DNA of 64,000 bases from HGM04593 sp964470845 (GCA_964470845.1 CAYYEL010000003.1:1-64000); one strand, 5' to 3'; numbered from the stretch's first letter, positions 52,190 through 61,724 are shown. Notes: generated by a model from the sequence alone, not told the origin. Numbers and translations: made by a program.

Positions 52190-52220
52190 TTGATTATATC
52201 AAATGCTTTTGGTATTTTTG
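52190..52220 (+). promoter_or_regulatory. Promoter of the thioesterase gene
   Basis: TTG at 52190-52192, 20 bp, TATTTTTG at 52213-52220, then GCAC. It leaves a leader of about 190 nt that contains dyad element copy C. The 432-bp gap between tRNA-Lys and the thioesterase gene holds these two elements and no gene. Confidence 0.6.
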
Positions 52221-52306
52221 CACACAGTTTAATGCCGAAACAGACTACAATAATCTGTATTTATAGCACATTTTCTGTAAATACCTTTCACAAGAATAGA
52301 CTTTTA

Positions 52307-52402
52307 CAAAAAAAGAAACAAGCGAGCGGAAAATATGAAGTTTACTTCAATATTTTACACAGCGAGTGCAGAATATATTCGAGTTTACCTCAAATATTTA
52401 AA
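52307..52402 (-). promoter_or_regulatory. Double-dyad promoter element, copy C
   Basis: On the minus strand: dyad 1 at 52391-52380 (GAGGTAAACTCG), linker CTGCACTCGCTGTG, dyad 2 at 52348-52337 (GAAGTAAACTTC), CGCTCGCTTG, four bases and TTTTTTTG at 52314-52307, a weak -7 box. GTAAAC cores are 43 bp apart. It points toward tRNA-Lys, 320 nt away, but also forms two hairpins in the 5' leader of the thioesterase gene. Confidence 0.55.
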
Positions 52403-52419
52403 AAATAGATAAAAGAAAA

Positions 52420-52896
52420 ATGAAAAAGATTAGCAACCCATTTCTGGAACTTATCGGCAAAGGTTACAATTGTTTCGCCTGCGCCCCCAACAATCCCTAC
52501 GGACTTAAAATGGAATTTTACGAGGATGGCGACGATATTGTCTCTTTCTGGACACCCGGCGACAATTATCAAGGCTGGTTGAACACACTGCACGGCGGCA
52601 TTCAAGCTACCCTGCTCGACGAGAGTGCCGGATGGCTCATTACCCACAAATTCCAAACATCGGGAATGACTACGAATTTAAATGTAAAGTATAAAAAGCC
52701 TATTCCCACGGGTAAAGATATTACGCTTGAGATTCGTGCTCGTGTAAAACAGGTGAGGCGCAATTTTGTATATATCGACGCTTCTATCGCACATAATGGC
52801 GAGATTTGTTCGGTGGGCGAGCTCACCTTCTACTGTTTCCCCAAAGAGGTTGCACAGAAGGAGTTTCACTTCTCGGGTAGCAAGACCGAAGAGTAA
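52420..52896 (+). CDS. PaaI-family hotdog thioesterase
   Basis: 158 aa, cytoplasmic. The HGG motif NTLHGGIQATLLDESAGW (about residues 64-81) with Asp in LLDESA is the PaaI/YbgC-type acyl-CoA thioesterase core; TTNLNVKYKKPIP fits the second strand. Substrate unknown. The ATG at 52420 follows dyad element copy C by about 18 bp. Terminator at 52901-52942. Confidence 0.9.
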   Translation: MKKISNPFLELIGKGYNCFACAPNNPYGLKMEFYEDGDDIVSFWTPGDNYQGWLNTLHGGIQATLLDESAGWLITHKFQTSGMTTNLNVKYKKPIPTGKDITLEIRARVKQVRRNFVYIDASIAHNGEICSVGELTFYCFPKEVAQKEFHFSGSKTEE

Positions 52897-52900
52897 TTGC

Positions 52901-52942
52901 AAACAATTAGGCGTCATTAGAGTTAATGACGCCTAATTGTTT
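52901..52942. terminator. Bidirectional intrinsic terminator
   Basis: A 19-bp perfect stem (AAACAATTAGGCGTCATTA and complement) with loop GAGT. Its last bases overlap the stop codon of the convergent gene at 52941. Confidence 0.9.
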
Positions 52943-53327
52943 ATTCCTCAATTCCCGAGAATTCTACAAATTCATTTATCTCCTCTACTCCTACATCGGT
53001 AAAGTCGTATAGATGCACTCCGCAACAGGGTCGCCCTTCATCAATGAAATTCACCCACACCTGCCAACGTAATATACGCTCCACTTTATTGGCAATACCG
53101 CCATCAGTATCAAGATAGCCATCGGCAACAAGAAGCGCATTAAATTCCTCGACAAAGCCCTCGATACGAAAATCGCCATATTCTATAAAAGAATTTTCCT
53201 CGCACGATAGATACAAAGAGACGACTGCACTGTTTGCATCCTGCTTGTCTGTACAACGCGAAATTGCAGAGAGAAAATCACAACTGCACGTATGGGAGTA
53301 GAATTTTTCAAAGTTGTGTTTCTGCAT
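52941..53327 (-). CDS. Hypothetical acidic protein
   Basis: 128 aa, soluble, acidic (several Glu/Asp patches such as VGVEEINEFVEFSGIEE). Cysteines are spaced through it (SHTCSCDFL, LSCEEN, PCCGVHLYDF) without a clear metal pattern. It lies 20 bp downstream of the glycosyltransferase gene, so it may share its transcript. I do not recognise the family. Confidence 0.65.
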   Translation of the reverse strand: MQKHNFEKFYSHTCSCDFLSAISRCTDKQDANSAVVSLYLSCEENSFIEYGDFRIEGFVEEFNALLVADGYLDTDGGIANKVERILRWQVWVNFIDEGRPCCGVHLYDFTDVGVEEINEFVEFSGIEE

Positions 53328-53347
53328 AATTCCAGTGGGTTAATTGG

Positions 53348-54553
53348 TTAAATATTCTTCAGACACAGAACATCAAGCATACTCTGTGCCAGTTTTTTTC
53401 GATTATAGTCTAATGCCAACCTCTGCCCGCCTTTACGACACTCGTCATATAGTTGTTGCGAGGCAAAGAGTTTATCTAACTTATCTAAAAAGTCGGCCTT
53501 ATCCTCGGGCTCATAGAAAAGTCCTGCACCATACTGCTCGACTATCGAACGTGCCTCGCCATCTACTCCCAAAAGAATGGGTACCCCCATCGCTGCTGTC
53601 TCAAAAATCTTAGATGGAATTACGGTGGTGAACAGCGGGTCGCGGCGCAGGTTTATGAGTGCCGCATCTTGAAGCGCCACATACTCGGCTACCTTGTCTT
53701 TGGGCACAGAGTCGAGCAGCACCACATTTTTAATATTTTCATTCTTTATTTTTTGTCTTATTTTCTCTTTCTCGGCACCCTCGCCCACAATAAGCAATGA
53801 ATAATCGTGCTTGTCCTTTATACAATCGAGCAAAAAGTCGAGTTTATGCGCCATCCCAAGAGTGCCGATATATCCGAGCACACGCTTACCTTCAAGCCCT
53901 AATGAGCGCAGTAACTCCTGTGATTTTTCGCGTGGAGTGAATCGTTCAAGGTTGGCACCGTTCTTTACCACAAAGATTTTATCGGCCGATATTCCTTTTT
54001 TAACAATTTCGCGTTTGAATGAATCGGTAACTACCACTATTTTAGATGCCGAACGATAACACCATAGTTCCTCTTTTGAAAAATATTTCAGAACAATTCC
54101 ATCGTTCATTGCACCGACAGTTTTAATTGAATCGGGCCAAAGGTCGCGCACCTCCATTACCCACGGTTTACGTTTAAAGAAACTTAAAGTGCGTCCCGAA
54201 AGAGCTGTAAAAAACTGTGGCGATGTTGCTACGATAATATCACACTCGCAGAACAAACCATTCAAAAAAGATGTTATCGAGAAGCTGATGTAATCAATAA
54301 TTCTCTTTAGGAATCCACTGTTCGAGGTTATGTATGTCCACACACGAACCACTTTTATTCCATCTATCCACTCGGTTCTCTTCCACGAGTTTTTATAACC
54401 ATCATAAACCTTACCAATAGGGTAATTGGGGAAACAGGTTATAACAGTTACCTCGTGTCCGGCAGCAACCCACTCGCGACAATGTTCGTATGTTCTTGTT
54501 GCGGGCGCATTAACCTCGGGTGGGAAATTATCTGTCAAGAATAGTATCTTCAT
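53348..54553 (-). CDS. GT4 glycosyltransferase, WbuB-like
   Basis: 401 aa from the ATG at 54553 (MKILFLTDNFPPEVNAPATR). Two Rossmann domains in the GT-B arrangement. WbuB-type signatures: MEVRDLWPDSIKTVG near 140, VVKNGANLERFTP near 200, GYIGTLGMAHKLDFLLD near 232 and the donor-site E in FETAAMGVPILLGVDGE near 328. WbuB-like enzymes add N-acetylfucosamine or similar sugars in O-antigen or capsule assembly, yet no other polysaccharide genes adjoin it. The sugar is an inference. Confidence 0.87.
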   Translation of the reverse strand: MKILFLTDNFPPEVNAPATRTYEHCREWVAAGHEVTVITCFPNYPIGKVYDGYKNSWKRTEWIDGIKVVRVWTYITSNSGFLKRIIDYISFSITSFLNGLFCECDIIVATSPQFFTALSGRTLSFFKRKPWVMEVRDLWPDSIKTVGAMNDGIVLKYFSKEELWCYRSASKIVVVTDSFKREIVKKGISADKIFVVKNGANLERFTPREKSQELLRSLGLEGKRVLGYIGTLGMAHKLDFLLDCIKDKHDYSLLIVGEGAEKEKIRQKIKNENIKNVVLLDSVPKDKVAEYVALQDAALINLRRDPLFTTVIPSKIFETAAMGVPILLGVDGEARSIVEQYGAGLFYEPEDKADFLDKLDKLFASQQLYDECRKGGQRLALDYNRKKLAQSMLDVLCLKNI

Positions 54554-54845
54554 CGGCTTATTTGTATTTGCAGCAAGCACTCCTTTTTATTCCTTTTAAC
54601 GATTTTTCTTGTTTTTTATTGTAAAAAAATACAAGAAAGTAGAAAAAAGCGCACAACCTCTCATTCTGTTTGTTTAAAAAGGCTAACAACTATCTGCAAA
54701 ATGTATTTTTGTACAACAAAACGCGCGAAGATACAAAAAAAGTACCAATATACAATATATCGATACTTTTGAAAGTTATTTTTACAAATAATAGACACAG
54801 AATATCGCAACTACGGCATATTATCGGGCCTCTACATTGACTAAC

Positions 54846-56303
54846 TCACACATTTTTTACCGTCTTATACAATATCTTATAGCCCACCGCCGCCACTACT
54901 ATTGACATTATGGGACTGAGAATATTAAAAAAACAATATGGAAAATAGGCAAATGTCGATATTCCCAGCACAGTACTCTGCGCAATTCCGCAACTATTCC
55001 ACGGAATAAGAACCGAGAGTACCGTTGCCGAATCTTCGGTTGCCCTGCTCAGCACTCGTCGGTCAATACCCAAACGATCGAATCCCTCTTTATTGAGGTC
55101 GCAAGTAAGAATTATTGACATATATTGGTCGGCCGTACACAGATTGAAAAAGAAGCCCGAAAAAACAGTTGTCGAGACAGCACCAACCACTCCTCGTACC
55201 CCTTTTAAGATAGTCCGAGTAATGACACTCGCCATCCCACTACCCATAAGCACGCCGCCAAAGCACATTGCCGAGAGAATGAGCCATATTGTATTCAACA
55301 TTCCGGCCATACCACGCGTGGAGACAAGAGCGTCAAGCGTGGCATTACCCGTTTGTATTGCAGTTGCGTTGCACGATGCTGTCAGAACAGCATTGACCGA
55401 AGCCGTAAAAGCATTATCGCCCTCCTCGCTCAAATGCGCAACAACGTCGGGCTGCGCGATAAGCATCGCAACAGCTGCCGCCACCATCGACACAAAAAGA
55501 GTGATGAGCACAGGCACACGTCTAACAATGAGCACAAAGGTTACAAAAGGCACAAGAAGCAGCCAAGCACTTATGTTAAACGTCCCGCACAGAGCCTCGG
55601 AAAGAGTATCGCCCGCAGCCTCGACCCCCTCGTACATACACACTCCTGCAATCGAGTAAATAACAAGAGCAAGCAGCATCGAGGGAATAGTAGTATATAA
55701 AAGATAGCGTATGTGCGAGAAAAGCGTTACCCCCGCCGTCGATGAAGCAAGCACTGTTGTATCGGACAATGGCGACATTTTATCACCAAAATAGGCACCC
55801 GAGATTACAGCTCCGGCCGTCCACCACGCAGGAAAACCCAGCGAATAGCCAATGCCCATAAACGCCACTCCTATTGTGGCACAAGTAGTCCACGAGCTTC
55901 CGGTAACAAGGCTCACCACCGCAGAAATTAAGCACACAGACGGAAGAAACACCGCCGGGTGTAACACCTGCAAGCCATAATATATCATTGTGGGGACAAC
56001 ACCGCTCAGCATCCACGTACCCGAGATTGCCCCAATGAGCAGAAGCACAAGGATGGAAATTGTCGAGGCCTCGACACTCTTCACGATGCGCTCCTCCATC
56101 GCACGCCAACGCACACGATAAATACCCATTGCCAGCGACGCAGCAACGGCCGCAGCGACGAGCATAGCCATCTGGCTGCCTCCTGAGAGAATATCCCCAT
56201 CCGTACACACGACCACAACAATCAATATTGCCGACAGCACAGCAATAGGCAGAAGCGACACAAAAAGCGATGGGGTCTTATCTTTAAAAGATATTTTATT
56301 CAT
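54846..56303 (-). CDS. nhaC: NhaC-family Na+/H+ antiporter
   Basis: 485 aa, inner membrane, about 11-12 helices. NhaC landmarks: LIGAISGTWMLSGVVPTMIYYG, LVTGSSWTTCATIGVAFMGIG, SGAYFGDKMSPLSDTTVLASS and CTADQYMSIIL near the C-terminus. Exchanges Na+ (or a substrate such as malate or lactate) for H+. An upstream TTG at 56309 is possible; ATG at 56303 is preferred. It follows the SpoIID gene by 29 bp and may belong to its operon. The 292-bp gap on its other side (to 54553) is A/T-rich with no gene. Confidence 0.92.
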   Translation of the reverse strand: MNKISFKDKTPSLFVSLLPIAVLSAILIVVVVCTDGDILSGGSQMAMLVAAAVAASLAMGIYRVRWRAMEERIVKSVEASTISILVLLLIGAISGTWMLSGVVPTMIYYGLQVLHPAVFLPSVCLISAVVSLVTGSSWTTCATIGVAFMGIGYSLGFPAWWTAGAVISGAYFGDKMSPLSDTTVLASSTAGVTLFSHIRYLLYTTIPSMLLALVIYSIAGVCMYEGVEAAGDTLSEALCGTFNISAWLLLVPFVTFVLIVRRVPVLITLFVSMVAAAVAMLIAQPDVVAHLSEEGDNAFTASVNAVLTASCNATAIQTGNATLDALVSTRGMAGMLNTIWLILSAMCFGGVLMGSGMASVITRTILKGVRGVVGAVSTTVFSGFFFNLCTADQYMSIILTCDLNKEGFDRLGIDRRVLSRATEDSATVLSVLIPWNSCGIAQSTVLGISTFAYFPYCFFNILSPIMSIVVAAVGYKILYKTVKNV

Positions 56304-56332
56304 AAACAATTGATTAAACTAAAAGCGGTTGC

Positions 56333-57634
56333 CTATAACAACTCTTCGATATTTTGTAACACTGCACCGGGATAATAATGTTCCAGAATTTGAGTAAAAT
56401 TATATCCGCGTTCACCCATCATAGCTGCACCAATCTGACAAAGGCCTACTCCGTGTCCCCACCCTGCGCCTTTAAGCACAAAAGAGAGATTGCCGTCGGC
56501 ATCGGTCTCTTTATCGACCACAAAAGCCGAGCTGTAAAGATGCGACGGCGACAACCAACGTCTTATTTCAAGCTCCTTACCCACAATTACAGTGCGCCCG
56601 GTACCCACAATGCGCAGCCGCACTAAACGTCCCGAGGCGGCACGCTCTACCGGCTGTAAGTCTATTATCTGCCCGAAAGAGAGGCCCGAGCGCATCTCAA
56701 TGAGCCTCGTGAGTTGTTCCCGAGTGTAGCGCACCTGCCAACGATAAAAATCATTAGTCTCGCAATCGTATCCTTTGAGCACCTGTGCAAGCACAGCTCT
56801 TTCAGTTGTATTACAGAAGGCTGTGGGCGAGCCCTCTATCCAACGACGCGCAGCAGCCTCATCGGTAAGGTCGCAAAAATCGCCCTTATCCTCGCTATCG
56901 CGAAAAGCCTGCAAATAGTCATAATCGACATTCTCCCAACAGGCCGAAAAGCGCTCGGTAGCCCCGCCGCAACACTTACTGAAGCGAGCATCGCACACTC
57001 GTCCATTATGGGCAAGCACAAGGTTCGACGTTGCCTCAACGGCCCTACGCACCTTCTCGTTGCAACACGAGGGAACTCCCTGATAGCGCTGACAATGGTC
57101 GTCGGCGCACAGGTCGAAGAGTTTGTGATTTTCGCGAGCATACCAACGTATTATTTGCTCATCATCCTCGTAGCCCAATGTCGCAGACGTCTCTATTTTA
57201 CAGCGCACGAGTTGCGCATAAAGCCAACTGCGCGATATTACAGTGTGAGCCTTCAGAAACTCGGGCGAGGCTGTCGGCGACATCTCGGACGAGATTACAC
57301 TCTCAAGGTATTTTTCGACCGAGAGGGTGTTTACGGCCCTCACCTCACCCTCCTCGACTATAAAACGAAGCTCGCCCTCAAATGTCTGATTCTGTGTGCG
57401 TTGCCAATGAAAATCGACCCCGATAATTACATTATACAGCGTAAAGCGAGCATCGTCGGATAGTGGTACGAAAGCAAGTCTGCTGTAACGGGCCGAACCA
57501 AAAAGAAGAGCTCCGTCGCACTGCTCGACCGAATATTTTCCGTCGGCAATAATCTCGCCGCCGAACGTATATCCCCCCGAAAGCAAAAATTCAATTTTAG
57601 GCGCGCGCAAAATGCCAATATTCACTTTTCTCAT
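56333..57634 (-). CDS. SpoIID/LytB-domain protein
   Basis: 433 aa, no clear signal peptide. SpoIID core from about residue 95: ALSVEKYLESVISSEMSPTASPEFLKAHTVISRSWLYAQL, then GGATERFSACWENVDYDYL and the end motif GWGHGVGLCQIGAAMMGERGYNFTQIL. SpoIID domains cleave glycan strands at denuded muramic acid; here it may remodel peptidoglycan or a related glycan. Its ATG overlaps the stop of the GT2-DUF4922 gene (4-bp ATGA), so the two are translationally linked. Confidence 0.9.
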   Translation of the reverse strand: MRKVNIGILRAPKIEFLLSGGYTFGGEIIADGKYSVEQCDGALLFGSARYSRLAFVPLSDDARFTLYNVIIGVDFHWQRTQNQTFEGELRFIVEEGEVRAVNTLSVEKYLESVISSEMSPTASPEFLKAHTVISRSWLYAQLVRCKIETSATLGYEDDEQIIRWYARENHKLFDLCADDHCQRYQGVPSCCNEKVRRAVEATSNLVLAHNGRVCDARFSKCCGGATERFSACWENVDYDYLQAFRDSEDKGDFCDLTDEAAARRWIEGSPTAFCNTTERAVLAQVLKGYDCETNDFYRWQVRYTREQLTRLIEMRSGLSFGQIIDLQPVERAASGRLVRLRIVGTGRTVIVGKELEIRRWLSPSHLYSSAFVVDKETDADGNLSFVLKGAGWGHGVGLCQIGAAMMGERGYNFTQILEHYYPGAVLQNIEELL

Positions 57635-60045
57635 ACTCGACGACCTTCTTGCAGACGTTCAATTACCGCCTCAATCTCTTCGGGCGAGAGCGTTACCTCT
57701 TTTAAAATATTGTGTGCCTCGCAGCTTGTAATATTCTCAAAATCCTCGGTACGGGGAACAATCATCAACGAGCACATATCGAGCAGTCCCGGGCTTATGA
57801 GACGCTGCGCATCACCATCGGCTGTGTAGCAGCAAGGACGATGCTTGGCACGCGGAAAGACAACTGTCAGCCACCCTTCATCGGGACGATAGATTGTTAC
57901 CACATTTACACGAGGCTCGGCAGCCTCACCACTGCAAGGGAGCGCCTCGACCAGTGCCTGCATAAGAGCCGTTGACGATGAAATCTCCACTGCATCAATA
58001 ACAAAGATTGGCACAAGGTAAGAGGTTGACAAATAAAGAATAGAGCGTCCCTCTACCATCAGCGGTTCCATATTTTCAAAGGCTTTTTCGGCCCACTCGC
58101 CACCAAAGAGAGGAATATCAGCTGCACAAACAGCCTGAAGGTGAGCGTGGTCGGGTGCCGAAGCTCCGCACTGTGCACCGTTATAAAAAAGTGCAGCCCC
58201 CTGCCAATCGCGGGCAAGCGTGAGCATATCCCAATAGAGAGTGTTCAGCCTCTGCGGAACGTGCCTCTTGAGCGGCAGCGTAAAGTGTCGAGGCAGAATG
58301 GGGAAAGGATTCACAAGAAGTTCTACGTCGAAAAGCGCATCGAGCTTTATCTGTGCATCGGGACGATTAGCGGCACAAAGGAAGCAAGGACGACTATCAA
58401 CTGCCGCCTTATCGACTTTTGCCGCCGTTGAGACAATGCGTGCGGGATTATGTTGCAGCGTTATTCCACAATCGAGTTTTTTTATTTTCACAGCGTCGAG
58501 TGCTGCGAAACGCTCGGCAGCCTCGCTCCACTGTACCAGCTGACGGGTAAAGAAGCTATCTTTTTCGTTGCTCGACACGCGTTGCAGAGAGGCGATAAGC
58601 GCCTGCCTTGCTTCGAGCTCGGCCGTACGTAGCGAGTCTTTATACGTATTATGAGCGTTAATCTTTGCGTGCGAGAGTGCAGCATCCGAGTTACCCTCCC
58701 AGCGTCGGCACAGATAAAGCACGTCATATATGCGCCCTATACGATAATTACGCGAAATTTGCAGCCCCACGGCATAATCCTCGCCATAGCTCACATTAGG
58801 GAAGCCCACGGCACGCACTACGGGAGTAAAGAATGCTCGGGGAGCTCCCAGACCGTTTATACGCAGGGCATTGTTACGCCCATTCTCCTCGCTCCACTCA
58901 CGATGGTCTATTACACCCGGAGGCAACGTCTCAAGATTAAAATTGCATATTCTGTATGTACCCACAATCATAGCACACTGCTGATTGTAAAATTCATCGA
59001 CAATGCGCTGCAAAACTGTATCGTCGCTGTAAAGGTCGTCGCTGTCGAGCTGAATTGCGAAGCGTCCGCACAAAGAGCTGTTTACCGCATAATTCCAGCA
59101 ACCGCCTATCCCAAGGTCGGTGCGTTCGGGAATAAGGTGGCACACTCGCTTGTCGGCAAAAGCATCTATCACACTGCCCGTTCCGTCGGTCGAGTGATTA
59201 TCGACAACAAGAATATTAAATGGGAAATTGGTTTTTTGAGATAGTATCGACCCTATCGCATCGCCAATGGTAGATACGCGGTTAAGCACCGGAATAACCA
59301 CCGACGCCTCGACGGGAAAATCGCCCGCAGCAAGGTCAATATCACAATATTTATATGGCGGAAGATAGCCGCCTATACGTCGCAAATGGTCGGTGCAGAC
59401 AGCCTCCATTTCAATCTGTACGTTGCGCTGCGCGGGGTTGACATAATCGAATTGTTTCTCGCCGCTTTTACGTGTATCGACCTCATTTTCAACATACAAA
59501 TTACGGGGCAGATGCTGCAATCGTCCCACGCGGCTGAGTGCCAGACGCAACTGATAGAACCCTGCATACTGACAAGCGTTAAGCCCCTGCACCGCATACT
59601 CCTTGAGTGCCTCGGTGCGCACAACCACCAACGAGCCAAAATCAAAATCGTTTCTGAGGCTGCCTGCCTGATAATCTATCGTTGGCGCCTCGCACAGCAG
59701 GCCGTCAACAATTTTAGAATAGTCGCAATAGAGCATCGAGGCATCGGCCTCCATTGCGCCACACATCAGTTCAAGTGCTTCGGCCGACGGATAATCGACA
59801 AGCTCCTTCAACTGAAAAATCACATAGGATGCCGACGCGCGTCGAGCCGCATCGACAAAGACAGCACTGCCCGAGAGTGAATCGACCTCAATGGCTGAGA
59901 CTTTCGAGGGGAGATTCTCGGGAACATTCCCCTGAGCACACCACAAATATATTCTCTCGACCTTATCGCAGGCTGCAAGAGCACTCAAAGGCTCAATTGC
60001 ACCCAAGGGACAAGGCATAAACATTTCATATTTTACGCTATCCAT
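57631..60045 (-). CDS. GT2 glycosyltransferase fused to a DUF4922 (HIT-like) domain
   Basis: 804 aa, soluble. Residues about 1-230 form an N-terminal region resembling a sugar-nucleotide transferase with no clear motif. Residues about 255-450 are a GT-A glycosyltransferase: ASVVIPVLNRVSTIGDAI, VVDNHSTDGT, and the metal site QLDSDDLYSDD. Residues about 555-750 are DUF4922, of the HIT/GalT fold, with the active loop APDHAHLQA (H-x-H-x-Q). A phosphorylase or nucleotidyl-transfer step may make the donor used by the GT2 part. First gene of the operon with SpoIID (4-bp overlap). Known arrangement in Bacteroidales, function not established. Confidence 0.87.
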   Translation of the reverse strand: MDSVKYEMFMPCPLGAIEPLSALAACDKVERIYLWCAQGNVPENLPSKVSAIEVDSLSGSAVFVDAARRASASYVIFQLKELVDYPSAEALELMCGAMEADASMLYCDYSKIVDGLLCEAPTIDYQAGSLRNDFDFGSLVVVRTEALKEYAVQGLNACQYAGFYQLRLALSRVGRLQHLPRNLYVENEVDTRKSGEKQFDYVNPAQRNVQIEMEAVCTDHLRRIGGYLPPYKYCDIDLAAGDFPVEASVVIPVLNRVSTIGDAIGSILSQKTNFPFNILVVDNHSTDGTGSVIDAFADKRVCHLIPERTDLGIGGCWNYAVNSSLCGRFAIQLDSDDLYSDDTVLQRIVDEFYNQQCAMIVGTYRICNFNLETLPPGVIDHREWSEENGRNNALRINGLGAPRAFFTPVVRAVGFPNVSYGEDYAVGLQISRNYRIGRIYDVLYLCRRWEGNSDAALSHAKINAHNTYKDSLRTAELEARQALIASLQRVSSNEKDSFFTRQLVQWSEAAERFAALDAVKIKKLDCGITLQHNPARIVSTAAKVDKAAVDSRPCFLCAANRPDAQIKLDALFDVELLVNPFPILPRHFTLPLKRHVPQRLNTLYWDMLTLARDWQGAALFYNGAQCGASAPDHAHLQAVCAADIPLFGGEWAEKAFENMEPLMVEGRSILYLSTSYLVPIFVIDAVEISSSTALMQALVEALPCSGEAAEPRVNVVTIYRPDEGWLTVVFPRAKHRPCCYTADGDAQRLISPGLLDMCSLMIVPRTEDFENITSCEAHNILKEVTLSPEEIEAVIERLQEGRRV

Positions 60046-60232
60046 TGTTGTAATATTTTTGCGAAAATAGTAAAAAAAGAGCTATCGTGCCCACAAAAGA
60101 AGCATAGTTTTATACTGCAAGAGACGAAAAAGTTGCAATACGACAAAATTAAACAGTCTGAAAGAAAAAAATCTCACACTTTTTATCTACCTTAGTGCAA
60201 TAATTTAATAAAAAGAAGAGCGATAAACATAT
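60046..60232. promoter_or_regulatory. Divergent promoter region
   Basis: Minus-strand -7 box TATTTTCG at 60069-60062 for the GT2-DUF4922 gene and plus-strand TACCTTAG at 60188-60195 for the transglutaminase-like gene. Confidence 0.5.
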
Positions 60233-61591
60233 ATGAAAAGAACAGCATTTTACATTCTTACCCTTTTGCTCATATTCTCGGGCGCAGCAAAAGCACAATC
60301 GGACAGATACAAGACATTGGCTCAACAGATTACACAGGCGTGCAACAGCGACTATCAACGTGCACAAGAAATTTACCGTTGGATATGTGCCAATATAAGC
60401 TACGACCTTGACGGCAAGGCCAACAGCGCCGAAAAATGCTTTAAATTACGTCGAGGCACAAGTCAGGGTTACTGCCAACTATATGTCAGATTGGCACAAG
60501 CCGTGGGATTAAAGCCCACCATAGTGATAGGAAAAGCAAAAGTTGAACAAGCTATCAATGGCCACTGCTGGATATTTTTAGAGTGCGACGACAATCAACT
60601 GCTCATCGACCCAATGTGGGGCTCGGGAAGCATCAGCAATAAAGAATTTGTGCGCAGCAACGACGAGACGTGGTTCGACGTTGCCCCCGAGTGGATGATA
60701 TTCAGTCATTTTCCACAGGACAAAAAATTTCAGCTACTGAAGAAAAAAATAAGCGAGGAGCAGTTTCAAGAGCTACCCCTACTATACCCCTACGCCGAGA
60801 AATATGGGTTCAACGCCGTAAAGATACTACATTATACAAGTGAGAGCAAAGCGGGAGTGCCCACAATATATCCGCCCACCGATGGGTTAAACATCGAGGC
60901 GGTGGATGTTCCATTATGCGACACACTGCAAGTGGGCAATGCTTATAGCTTTACATTAAAGAAGAAAAGCCCCCATAAAATAATGCTCATCTGTGGCAGC
61001 GAATATGTTACCGAGGATATGTGGCAACGCAGCGACAGCATCTACACACTTACCTACCGTCCCTTCAAGACCGAACATATGAGCCTCGCATTTGAACGCG
61101 ACGCAGCCGGAACATATTCTTCGTTCATAGAATACCCCATTGCCACCCCCACCCGTGCCCAACTCGACACACTCGAAAAATACCGCCCTCTTGCGACCGA
61201 GGAAGTGCGTAATTTTACCGCCACAAACATCGAGATTTTGGAACGTATGAAGATTGATGGGCACAAACTGCTCAAAGGCATAAGAGACAAAGAGATAAGC
61301 TCACTGCCACAATTCTTCAGCGACTGCAATTTCGAGATTATAGACATCCCGCTTTCGGGCACATTGGAAGCGGGCAAGGAATATTTATTCAAGATACGTC
61401 CGCTTTCAAAAGGCGATACGTGGCTCATAAGACACGGCCACAAACGCTTCCGCCGCTGGACAATTGATCCCGAGAGTGGCGTGTACGAGATTACAGTCCG
61501 TCCGACAGAAGCAGGCGAGCTTGAGCTTACGGTAATTCCGTCCAACGACAAAGGATTCTACCACAGTTGTATAAAATACGAGGTTAAATAA
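60233..61591 (+). CDS. Transglutaminase-like protein with Ser in place of catalytic Cys
   Basis: 452 aa, exported (signal peptide to about residue 21, GAAKAQ|SD). Residues 25-150 follow the transglutaminase/kyphoscoliosis-peptidase fold: AQEIYRWICANISYDLD, then RGTSQGYCQLYVRLAQAVGL, GHCWIF (H111) and LLIDPMWGSG (D126). The catalytic Cys of the C-x-G-Y/F motif is Ser77; a Cys follows at 81. Residues 200-452 are two similar beta-domains (VDVPLCDTLQVGNAYSF and IDIPLSGTLEAGKEYLF). It is probably a non-peptidase binding protein, or a Ser variant. Its paralogue at 41063 keeps the Cys. Confidence 0.83.
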   Translation: MKRTAFYILTLLLIFSGAAKAQSDRYKTLAQQITQACNSDYQRAQEIYRWICANISYDLDGKANSAEKCFKLRRGTSQGYCQLYVRLAQAVGLKPTIVIGKAKVEQAINGHCWIFLECDDNQLLIDPMWGSGSISNKEFVRSNDETWFDVAPEWMIFSHFPQDKKFQLLKKKISEEQFQELPLLYPYAEKYGFNAVKILHYTSESKAGVPTIYPPTDGLNIEAVDVPLCDTLQVGNAYSFTLKKKSPHKIMLICGSEYVTEDMWQRSDSIYTLTYRPFKTEHMSLAFERDAAGTYSSFIEYPIATPTRAQLDTLEKYRPLATEEVRNFTATNIEILERMKIDGHKLLKGIRDKEISSLPQFFSDCNFEIIDIPLSGTLEAGKEYLFKIRPLSKGDTWLIRHGHKRFRRWTIDPESGVYEITVRPTEAGELELTVIPSNDKGFYHSCIKYEVK

Positions 61592-61695
61592 TCTATATCA
61601 AGAAGCTGTTTAAAATTTATTATAAAAAGATATAATATAGCACACAAGCTGATGGTTTTTACATCCGGCAGTGCCTGTTTCTCACTTTTTTACAC

Positions 61696-61703
61696 TATCT
61701 TCG
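61696..61703 (+). promoter_or_regulatory. -7 promoter box of rlmN
   Basis: TATCTTCG followed by CAG, 22 nt before the ATG at 61725; it excludes the in-frame start at 61671. Confidence 0.6.
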
Positions 61704-61724
61704 CAGAAAATTTTGCCCACACAG

